A stretch of 64,000 nt of DNA from Corinectria fuckeliana (Eukaryota; Ascomycota; Sordariomycetes; Hypocreales; Nectriaceae): the NCBI GenBank assembly GCA_019137255.1, contig WPDH01000124.1, forward strand, positions 1-64,000. Reading direction: 5' to 3'. The translations under genes were made by a program, and so were the position numbers. Shown piece after piece: positions 23,054-32,999 of this stretch (position 1 is the first letter of the stretch; each line of letters opens with the position of its first letter). The notes below the pieces were generated by a model, which searched no databases, was not told the DNA's origin, and saw only the letters and a program-made list of their open reading frames with translations.

Positions 23054-24683
23054 TCAGTCAAAAGCAGTCATCCAGACAAAGGTGCCGACGGCACCTCCAA
23101 GGATCAAAAAGGTCAGGATACCTGCTGCAGCTCGGTCTCCCGTGGTGATGGCTCGCGGTTCTGGAACATCGTGGCTGTTCTTTCCGGCGTTCGGGTTGCC
23201 TTTCGAGATGCCTCCCGTCCTATTCGTGACAGGTGGCGCCGCGTCTTCGATCAGCAGGCTAGACACGGCCGCCAGCACGTTCATCTGCTCTCCCGCGCCG
23301 CTAGTTTCGTCCACGGCTGGGTCGACAAACTTCCCTGAGCTCCAGTAGAAGCCGCACACGCGGCCGGACTCGCCGCCGGTGCACTGGTTGATGGCGGCTT
23401 CGGCGGACTTGGCGAGGATCGGGAGGATCCTGTCCTTGGTCGAGGGCACGATCTGCGTCACGACGGCGAGCCATCGGTGGACGTATCCCTTGAACGAGAG
23501 CATGTCGGTTGAGCAGGCGCCCTGGCGGCCTTCGCAGGGGACTTCGAAGGCGACGTCCTTGGGGAAGAAGTTTTTGAGTAACGATTCTAGGAGTTTGTCG
23601 ACTCGCTCCCCCCAAACCTCAGAACCGTCGGTCTATAAGTAAGTTAGCCTATTTAGTGTCATGTTCACCAGGCTGAACTCACGTAGTTGTACATAAATGC
23701 TGAGCCGTGGAGCAAGATGGCGGCATTGTAAGAGAAGGTGGCCTTATTGACGTCAGTGCAGTTATGCTCGACGTGACCGCCGTCGTACACCTGCCAAGTG
23801 TCGTGATCGATGTAGTTGACCCTCCAAAGCCAATCCCAAGTCTCCTCGGCCCAGTCCGCGTAGGTGGAGTTTCCAGTATACCTAGCCAGGCGAGCACCGA
23901 TGTTGAAGAAACAGCCGTTGGCGATTGCTACAAGCCTCATGTCAGCGGGATGTTATCCAAAGGACCCTACAGGGAAAACAGACTGTTCTTGTAATTGTAT
24001 CCGGCGTTTGAAAATGGAACCTGCCACCTCAAGCCCCCATTGCAGGTCTTGTCATGCCTCGTGGGCGACGCCTGAGTCGCCCACACGCCTTGCGCCAGTG
24101 CCAGCCACTGCGGTTTGTCTTCGGGAGGGTTGGGGAACTTGTTTTCGGCTGCGAGCATAGCCGACATTCCCCAGAAGCCTTGATCGTCGTTTCCGAGAGA
24201 TGCTGTGTGGTTCAGAGGCATGTAGTCCGCGTTGTCGCCCGTTTGGTGCAGCATGCCTTCCATGATGACGTCGTTATAGCTCGTGTCGCCCGTCAACTTC
24301 CAGTAGTCTGTTTCAACTTAGTTGTCGTTCTTGAGGGAAAGCATGGTGAGGACGCACCAACATAAGTTCCCATCATCGCTCCTCCTTCCCACCAGTAGTA
24401 GTCGCCCTTGTACTCGGTAGGTGGTCCGGGCAGAATGCCTGGAATCATGCCGGTCTGGTTTCCATCGTATTGAAGCATAAGGTCGTAGGCGAGCGTTCGA
24501 GCTGAGTCGCGGATCTCATCTAGGAGAGGATGAGCATGCGTTGTGGCTAGTCAAAGTGCATGCGATGACGAATGTACTACCTTTGGTGCTGATCTTATAG
24601 TACTGAGCGTCGACAGACTGCACAAAGAGCCCTCCGCACAGAAATACAGACTGTGCCACAAGGGCGAAACGACGCGAGCGCAT
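23054..24683 (-). CDS. GH76 mannan endo-1,6-alpha-mannosidase (DFG5/DCW1 family)
   Basis: Five exons on the minus strand: 24683-24581, 24519-24358, 24307-23984, 23927-23683, 23632-23054; 470 aa. Introns are 61, 50, 56 and 50 bp, all GT-AG and in phase. The signal peptide begins MRSRRFALVAQSVFLCGGLF. Family blocks are YYWWEGGAMMGTYVDYWKLT, LGNDDQGFWG with the catalytic Asp pair at about residues 129-130, GYNYKNTIANGCFFNIGARL and CEGRQGACSTDMLSFKGYVH. The last about 25 residues are hydrophobic (AAAGILTFLILGGAVGTFVW), as in a GPI-anchor signal. GH76 enzymes are thought to cut or re-join alpha-1,6-mannan and to attach GPI-anchored glycoproteins to the wall; yeast Dfg5/Dcw1 are jointly essential. 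The long upstream region carries a cluster of GCCAAG hexamers. Fungi usually have many paralogues. Confidence 0.93.
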
Positions 24684-27350
24684 ATTTGATGGATGGAAAG
24701 TGGACAAATGAAGGACTGGAACTGAAAAAGTGTTGGACGGATGCCGTCCGTGAGAGCAAGACAGGCTGATTGATTAAAACTGGCGTAAATGAGAGAGAAC
24801 GGATCAGGAGCAACGAGACAGGATCACCCCCATAGGACCAAGACAGAAAAGGGAGTGCAAGTGCAGCTTCAAATCTAAGCCAGGCTAGAATCCATAAAGT
24901 CACGGAGTAGGTGGAGGCCAAGGCAAAATATCGGAGAAGAGAGGACGAATATAGGGCCCAAAGTAATAAGCAACGGACATCGAAGCGGCCTGGACAGAGA
25001 AATCCCCAGTCTTTGAACAAATTGAAAAGGCTTGGCCAAACAAATTCGACGACGCGGTCACCAGTAAACCAACTCTAGGTAAGTGCCAAGCTTCTAGGCA
25101 CCGGGGCAGTGCATCGCCAGTCCCAATAGAGAGTTGATGGGCGGACTGCTTGGCAAGCGCTTGGCAGGCTAAGACAGCAGATGGAATGGAGAAAGAGCAA
25201 CGGCGGTAGGCCAATGTCCTCGCGGCGATGGTTTACTGAGGCAAAGACATGAAAGCGCTTGTATACGACTAGCAGGGACAGCTTCATAGTAGAAGCGGTG
25301 ACCAGTTGCTGGCTGGTGGGCGGAGCAAGGCCAAGACGAGACCAAGTCTTGGCAACAAGCGGCCAGATACAAGCGGCGAGCAAGCCACCTAATTAATTGA
25401 AGGCTTGGCGGCTCGGGGAAATTGGCTTGCGGTGATGGGAGGGAGCAGGCTAGCAAGTTCTTGGTCAGGAGGTATACGTAGGGTTTTGGAGTCCACGATC
25501 GTCAGCGGGTTGATGCCGAAACACGGAGGCTGGTAACAAGAAACATACCACGCGCTATACGTGACATGCGATGATACGCAGCCATCCGGACACAACGTCG
25601 GGGAGAATAGACTCGGAAGGGGTGTTGTCCGGGCCGCAAGGTGCTCCGGGAGGTGGGAGTGGATGGGTGGATTGTGTGTGTATCTAGATCTTGTTCAGGT
25701 TTTCTGACAACCATTTGGGTTTGCAGATGGATGTGGAGGATGTTTAGAAATCGAGGGAGTTAGGGGCTTGGAATGAGGCATGAGATGAGCTTGCCACCCT
25801 AGTTTTACCCCTTGCCAAGCACGACAAGGAGGCGCAGCCGCGCTATAACTAAGATGCCACCCGAAGACTCCGGCTGAGGTCCGTCAAAGTCGCTGGTCCG
25901 CAATCTTTATCTCATTTACGCTCCCCCGGAAGCAAGGGCACTAAACTCAACTTTAATTACGCCCCTAGAGCGCACCCCTGTAGTCTCCTTGTTCCCCCCC
26001 TGGGTTCCTGGTCTCCTCCCCCTGGAGACGGGACACGGGTGGCTCCAGGTCGCCCACGCAACTCTGCGACACACCAGGTAACTCGCGCTCAGCCAGTGAT
26101 AGCGCGGCATCACTGTCGCACAACTTATGTAACAAGTATCACGGGGAAGCAGCCCCCTGATATGCTTAAATATTACCTTATCCCTCCGAAACGTGGGCAT
26201 GTGGCTTGCGACGTGTATCGCCAGAAACCCTCCACGTCAAGCTGCATCTACACAAACTCAGTGATACTCGTTAGGTAGCACTGCGTTCTGTCTGGAGAAT
26301 ATCCCTTAGTCGAGAGTGGTGCCGTATTTCTAACCCAGGGCATGGCTGACTTTCCCTTGGCGCTGCAGGGACACCATACAGCCGAGTACTACCCGCGTGT
26401 TCGTGACACAGACAATGCGCCGGATTGGTCTTAAATAGCTTGGCTTTTGTCTAATTTTGCGACAATCCCCCGATTACAACTTCATACACTGGTGCTAAAC
26501 AGAAGCCAATACAAGATACCCCTAGTCTGCCTCTTGCAGCTGCATCCCTCTCAACTGGTTGGAATTCATCTATCGCTAAAGCTGCTGCCTCAGTCTATCC
26601 TCGAGTAGCCCCGTTTAGAAGCGACCGGAGGCTGGCCTGTAGCTCAGTCTTCAGGGAAATCAGCCCCCATGTAACCCTGTTTATGAGGTTGAGGCTCACA
26701 ACGTCCGTACCGCTCTCGGTTCTCAAGACAGATGGAGGCCCAGCGTGGCATTAAGACCAGCTTCGCAGAGGAAGGAAACGTGTCTTCTTTTCTCGTTAGT
26801 ACTGCGTACACTTGAAGCTATCGGGATTATTTACACGCATCTCAGGCAGAACAAAACCGTCAACTGTAGAGACAAAAAGGAATGTGTTGCAGCAAAGAGG
26901 AATCGTCACTGACTCCGTGACTGACATCTTTGCGTTTGGCGAAAAAGAGGGCTGAACATGAACTTGGTGGAGGTTAGGATGATTTTAGTTTATCACATTC
27001 AGCAAAAACAGCAGGTGCTGAGAGTTTTGTATCGTGCTTTGACAATTTAACTTCTTTCACTTCACAGCCTTCTTGTAGGAAACCTATAGATATGTCCTGC
27101 TCTGATCAAGACTAAGAAACACATTCACAGCATCGCATAGTGCGGGTACCATTTTCTCATCACGGGTGAGATTCAGCCCAGATGCAATTATCGACGAGTT
27201 ATGAGCAGTACAGTAGAATCCCATCTGCCGTACGAACTGCATAGTACTATCTGTTGTCTTGAGCTTATCTCATTTGTGAAGCTGAGGAACTCCGAAATGC
27301 AAGCTTTTTGGGTAACGCAATTAACATCTTCCTAACTGTAAACTATCTTC
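24684..27350. other. Long intergenic region upstream of GH76
   Basis: About 2.7 kb with no gene I can support. Minus-strand open frames between 24.6 and 25.7 kb overlap the regulatory hexamer cluster and have promoter-like composition. The part 26.2-27.3 kb has no long frame on either strand. A tRNA-like A-box near 26635 lacks a partner B-box. Confidence 0.6.
24917..25409. promoter_or_regulatory. Cluster of GCCAAG/CTTGGC hexamers (PacC-type consensus)
   Basis: GCCAAG or its complement occurs at 24917, 25031, 25085, 25149, 25160, 25330, 25348 and 25404, with one more at 25814. A fixed hexamer on both strands is expected about once per 2 kb, so eight in 493 bp is a marked excess. GCCARG is the known consensus of the pH-response regulator PacC/Rim101. 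The cluster is 230-730 bp upstream of the GH76 start. PacC regulation of wall enzymes is known in general; binding here is inference. The hexamers could also descend from a diverged local repeat. Confidence 0.45.
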
Positions 27351-28575
27351 CTAAGTTCTACAGGCTTCTTCAAAGCTTGGAAGAGCTTCATAGTGATCTA
27401 CCTGCTCAGAAATACCGGGCATCACTATCTGAAGAGGCACCTTCAACTCCAGACTCTGACTACCAACAATGAGTTTGAGGTGGACACAATACGTGCGTGA
27501 TATCCTAGGCGAGTGGAAAGTTGGAATCAAGGTCCCTATTCCCATTGGAAGCTTAAACGAGACCTGCAAGCTTGTCGAATAGAAAGAAAGCGGCAGTGCT
27601 TTACCGTCAGAACCATCACCTAGAAGAGCCCTGTGTTTTGTCCAGAAGCTCTTTTCAATTGACGTCGTCTCTACTGGAAGTCGAAATGAGTAGGGTGTTC
27701 CTGACGATCCTAGGTTTGGAAATTCGTTCGCTGACTTTGCGTGAGACCAAGTGTGGGAAAGCACTTTTGCTGCTATACGGTCGATTGACGGTGGAAGAGA
27801 TTCGACGTCTGCGGGATCGTAGACAAGACCGATCTGGATTGTGGACGAGCCTGCTGTGCGTCCGTCAATTCCAAGAAAGATCGTCGCAACGTTTGTGGCC
27901 GTAGCATTGAGAATCCAAGGCGCTTAGAGAATCGACTCCTCTTGATTAGGATTGTGTTGTCCAAGGCGTACAAGGTACCAACTTGCTGACAGAGAGCGGA
28001 GGGTCTTCTTGTGATGAAGGAATGGCCAAAATAGGCTTCTGGGCCTCCATAACAGTGTTGGATGCAGACGTAGACTGGGTATCCTGAATGACTGTAGCTC
28101 TGATTTCATACTGAATCTTGGTCATGTAGGGTGCCATATCGTCCTTCTCCCAAATTCCCATTGTAGGAGGCAAGTGCAAATGGTAGCTAGTCAAGCACTC
28201 TGGCCTCGCTGTTTGAGAGGAGAATGCTGATGCAAGCTGATATGGGAATATGAAGCCGAATGGAATTGTGCGCTGCTCGCCCGCTTTCAAGACGCCGCAA
28301 CTAGGTAGAGAAGTCGGAGGAAGCGGCATGTCTAGGCTCAGAAAATTGGAGGAGACTACCGAAGTGGTGTTCATATCTTCGTGCAAAACCAGCACATTTC
28401 CAGAGAGGCAGCTTCGAATATTATCGAACTTGACATCTTTTTTAGGCGTGATGTTCAACTCCCCTGTGATTGCGGACCCGGATGTGTAGATTTTCGACGT
28501 GTAATGCTGACTGAGATTGATTTCCAGACCCTGACTTCGGTATTGGGTTTTTAGCCTTGAGGCCAAGGCTTTCAT
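27351..28575 (-). CDS. Arrestin-like protein, copy 2 (one intron proposed)
   Basis: Two exons, 28575-27972 and 27922-27351, giving 391 aa if a 49-bp intron (27923-27971; donor GTACGC, branch CCTAAT, acceptor CTAAG) is removed. Without splicing the frame stops soon after DPPLSVSKLVPC. The protein aligns end to end with the copy at 21288: LPPTMGIWEKDDMAPYMTKI against the matching segment, SSQEDPPLSVSKL against SPEDPPLSITDFDKL, and a tail ALPSFEEACRT. Residue identity is roughly 40% by eye in the N domain, so the duplication is old. The intron falls where copy 1 has coding sequence, and the intron itself can be read in another frame as YALDN, similar to copy 1 YSLEN. The alternative is a pseudogene with two compensating frameshifts. 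Role as for copy 1, unproven. Confidence 0.62.
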
Positions 28576-31500
28576 GCTCCATGCAGCCACATTGTGAGAA
28601 TGTGTCGTGTTTGCTGCCTTAGCTCTATGTATTTCCATCTGGAGCAGAAGAAGTAGAACCCCAGAAGGTGACAGGAGAGAAGTGAAACGAGGAGTCAAGA
28701 GGATAAAAGAAGGGCCAGGCAGTCCAGTGATCAAATGCCGATGTATTCAAGGGCAAGTAGGAATCCAAGGACTCTGCAGAACTTGCACAATCGATATTCG
28801 CGTTGGATGTTTGGCTGAGGTGACAATATTTGGAGGGTGTTGCGCGCGTGTCAAGTCCAAGAGCAAACGCAACGAAAGCCGTCAATTCAAGTTGTCTAGT
28901 ATTCTAGGTGCCCCTGCCAGTTTATCGACTGATCGAGGGTGATATTGTGTCAACGCTCGTGAGGTTGACCCGCTGAAGCTGCTCCTGAAATTGGATCGCC
29001 CCACAGACTACGCCGACACTCCGAAAGGACTACGCCGAACGCAATTTTTTCTACCCGAAGTTTCTCTCTGCAGTAGTAGATCGATCATAATTTTTAGCCA
29101 TGGCGAACTCTTAAAGGCTGGACGATTGTGAGTCAGGGTTCCCGAAGAATCGTTGCGTTTGGATAGTAAGACCTTGCTAACAACAGTAGACCTGCTGCTT
29201 CTACCTTCTTAAGCGAAATTCAATATAGCCATCTGATCCTCTTCCCAATCCCTATGATGCTGGCATGTTTTACGTTGCATGATGAATTGCTCTAGCAGGA
29301 CGGCTTTTCAAGACTCATTCTTGCAATCGTCTTTCACGCTGGCTAGGCTAGGAGATTAACCTCCCCGTCTGTATCAAGTCTTTCGCCGGGCTCTTCTAAA
29401 CACACCATTCTAGTTCTCGTCGCCATGCTAATATTGTTTGTATTTGAAACGTCATCCTTATTGGTCCAGATCTGCGAAGCTCATCCATCGTTATGTCGCC
29501 ATTAGCACGATCAGTAAGCTCAGACTAGACCCGGACTCCGGCTCATCCCAATGGATCTACCACAAGGCCATCGGGTTTACTGCCCCTTCTGTTCAACGAG
29601 ACGGACAAAACTGCGCGATTCACCCTGCAATGTATAGACCTGGTTCTTCGTGCACAAGCCCCATCATTTATGGCGAGGATCTTACGTGTGAAAGTCTGAG
29701 CGAGGAGTATCAGCTTGCGGTATGAAATGTTCGTCGAAGAATGCAATGAAAGACTTTCTCCATCACCACACTGGAGTAAATATGAAGGGCTACCGTTCTT
29801 TTTTTTCGATTCAGCATGACGCCTGTAACAAACTACTCCGACGAACTACTCCGGTCCCACTCAGCCCTTGTGCGTGCATGGCGCTCACGCCACTTTGTGA
29901 ACTTCACGGGCCGAACAAACTGAAAATCAGGGAAATGGCGCAAAGTAGAAGTCTTTATCGCATTTCCAGCTGCAGCAAAGGTGATGCGCACTACGCTGAT
30001 GCAAAGTACTGAACTAGCCTAAATGCTGAATGCGACAGACTTCGGTACGGATTAGGGTGGAGCATCCTGACAACCCTGGCTATTCAGTCTCATCGCACTG
30101 GAGAGCCGCTTTTCGACTCTACCCAGCAGTTCTCCCTTCATCTATGGACGATGGATGAGCAAGTCAGTTGCGTTATCGGTAAGCTATGGACTTTACTGTC
30201 CTCTTGATAGTTGCAGCATAGTATAATGATTGCAGATTTTGGTCAAGCAGTGAATGACTCTTTATGTAGAACAATTTCGTCATGTTGATGTCTATCGAAA
30301 ACCACTATTGCTGAACTAACAAGACGACACCTTGGGGCAGATTAGCTCAATCGAGACGAGTTTCGTTATGGCATAGTAGGGACCTATGAATTATGCTCCT
30401 CAAGTACGACCTCGGGACGCTGAGAGTCACATTTAACAGCTAGTCTGAACTCGGCCGCAAAAAGTCCAAAATAATCACAGCCATTTGATTATCTCCCTCC
30501 CAATTTGCTAGTCTTTTTAATTTGGCCATTTATTAGATGCTTGCCTTAAAGTATCTTCACTACCTACGACGAAACTCCGACACAACCTACAGCATCCACC
30601 CTAAGTCTCTGTGGCTGCAATTTCCAGTTCAAGCTTCAAGACTGAGCCTTGGTAGATCTAAAGTTCCATTTCATTTGCACTATTCTACATTGCGTTGTGG
30701 TAGATCTTGATGGTGGAATTGACAGAAGTTTGTGTCTTTGCCATTACTATTGGAGGTGGCATACAGCCCGTAGCTTCCTCTTGGTAATATATTGCGCCGA
30801 AATGCAATCGACCATTGCCCAGGGCTCTCAATGTATGTTCGAACCATATTTTGAACACATATCGTTGTTGTCTATCGGAGCAAACGACAAAGGTTAATCG
30901 CGGCAGGAGTAGAAAGAGAACTTGACATCGGCAACAGCTCCGGACTCCAGCTACTAGACCGCACAAGCATGGTAAGAGGCGGTTTGAAATTACAATTAGA
31001 GAATAGGTGGCTGGAGAGTTGGGATGTTTAGCTCTTGGTAGTCTATTTTAACGCTGATCTATCGTGATGGTGGCGTTGCGGCTGCCCATTCAATGTCTCA
31101 AAGTCGCGTGGAGAAACGGTTGAGCGGAGAAACTGGTGCATATTGAGCTAGTCGCTGGCCCGAAGCGCCTAGCCATCTCGAATTGGTAGTTTAGATAAGG
31201 CACAAGCCACAGACTATCTTTTGTAGTAAGGCTTGGTCCTGCTCGATACCCTAACGTCTTTAGGGCGAGGCTACCTGCTACAAGCTACTGCACCACGAAG
31301 AGCTAGTCAAAGTACATTTATGGCAGTGTAACTCCGCTATTTGTTAGGGCATCGCGGACACCCTAGACAATAACGGCTGGAGCTGTCTTGAGTCCTCTAG
31401 TCTCTTCCGAACTGTAGCCCCGTGTGTCAGAAGCATAGCAAAAAGAATTTGAGGACTGCTGTGTGATTTTCACTTACTAGTAGATCCCGTAGGACCTGGG

Positions 31501-32137
31501 ATTTCCTGTTAGTTTCGCCGCCTCTTCGCCGTTAAGATCTTGGCGAGCTAAAAGCTTGAACTTACCAGAAAGCCCCTGGATGGAGTCCAGTTCGCGGTAC
31601 TCCCGAGTGATGAATGGTTCGATATACCGGCCACTCTTGGAGTCTAGCGAATAGATATTCCTTAGTCGTGGTAAACATGCCGTCGCCCAGGCTCAGTGCT
31701 GTGGCCATGACTTTGCGGCGTCACCAAACAATGAGCCGTTGGATTCCCGTCGCTTCGAGGAGGAGATTCAAGATGCAGGTCTTGTTTTGTGGCGTCGTAT
31801 CACAATTGCTAGGTATATTGGCATAAACACGAGAAATACTGTCCGTAGAACCGAGACTGTTAAGTTGCCGTCGATGGAGAAAGTATATTCGTGGATGCTT
31901 CCCTCCGAAACTGGGAGCGTGTCGCGAAAGACGAGTGTTAGGATATGGGATAAAAAGCTGTTCAATTTATAACCAACTAAGATCTATTGTCTAGGATAGC
32001 TAGGTTTTAGGTACTGAAGGAAAAACACCCCTGGTTGACATATGTAGGCAGGTCGTAGATTTTGGATATCTTGGTTGACTTCCCAGCAGTCCAGATAACC
32101 TCAATGGCCCCTTCAGTAGATGGAAGGCTCAAATATC
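28576..32137. other. Gene-poor region, remnants only
   Basis: About 3.6 kb without an intact gene. A minus-strand stretch near 31590-31690 reads NIYSLDSKSGRYIEPFITRE followed by a possible GTAAGT donor, but stops lie upstream in that frame; another frame nearby (31768-31965) encodes a hydrophobic segment VLRTVFLVFMPIYLAIVI. Neither could be joined into a gene. Plus-strand frames at 29438-29725 and 29722-30012 lack support. Confidence 0.45.
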
Positions 32138-32999
32138 CTAAACTGTTACAGGCGCCACCAGCTTTCCAGCATCAGTCCCGTAGATGCAAAAGCGGTTCTT
32201 GGTTCCGCTGTGGACGACCAAAGTACCACCCGTCTCGCTGAGATCGACGCCATTGAGGGAAGTGTCGAAAATGGGCAGAGGTGAGTTATCCCCGTTGTGA
32301 GAAACCTGGCGCAAGGCGGACCATGAGTTAGACAGCGTATATGAGGGATTTTGTGAGACAAACGCAGGATCAGACACCGTGAGTAGGATTCGGGAACAGG
32401 GAGAGACACGAGACAAAGCAAGTGAACAAGAGAAATGATGCTCAAAAGTAAGAGAGTACTCACGTAAAAGCGTTGTTCTTTAACCTGAAAGCATGGCTGC
32501 ACTCCAATTGAGCCATCGGCTACATTCCAGCAGCCAATGTCAGCGACCTGAATTGCCGTGGCACTACTTTCGTCGAAGAGGTCCCCCGCCGCCTTCATTC
32601 CGTTCTGCAAGTAGAAGGTCGTTGCCAGAGTGGCATCGTCGCTGCCTGCAACCACCTGGCTGCTGCTGGCCTTCACCTGCACGAATTGCGACGAAGCACT
32701 GGCCTCACTCAGGGTTCCAAAACATGTCGCTCCCATATCAGATGTCATAAACAGCGACAATTTCAGGCCCTCGGACTGCGAAAGCACTCGTGTTAGATAA
32801 AGTTCTCTCGGAGTCAGATGCGGCATCGAGAGGAACGAACCAAGGGGGTAGTCTCAATGTTTTCCAGGGGCTGCGCCCCAGCGGTACCCGAGACGGTTAC
32901 GGATTGTGCTTGTTCGGCCCGAGTAGGATCCTGGGCCAGCACGGCTAGAGGAGCCGCGATAAGAGCAATGCTCGCGGTCAGCTTCCCCATGTTGATCAT
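32138..32999 (-). CDS. Secreted four-cysteine hypothetical protein
   Basis: Three exons on the minus strand: 32999-32841, 32775-32464, 32305-32138; 212 aa (209 from the second ATG at 32990). Intron 1 is 65 bp (GTTCGT, branch ATCTAACA, CGCAG). Intron 2 is 158 bp (GTGAGT, branch TCTAAC, CCAG); both keep phase 0. The signal peptide is MGKLTASIALIAAPLAVLAQ, and the mature chain is about 190 aa. It has four Cys (in GATCFG, IGCWN, QPCFQ, RFCIY). Pattern such as SEGLKLSLFMTSDMGATCFG and GTLVVHSGTKNRFCIYG suggests a beta-rich extracellular domain. I do not recognise the family. No transmembrane segment or GPI signal at the C terminus. Second exon/intron choice is less certain than the first because of the intron length. 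Confidence 0.7.

Noticed and set aside
26625..26700. A-box-like TGTAGCTCAGT suggesting a tRNA gene
   Set aside because: No B-box follows within a plausible distance and no cloverleaf can be drawn.
27351..28575. Arrestin-like copy 2 as a plain pseudogene with two frameshifts
   Set aside because: A single 49-bp GT-AG intron with branch point restores one frame over the whole length. The pseudogene reading is kept only as an alternative.
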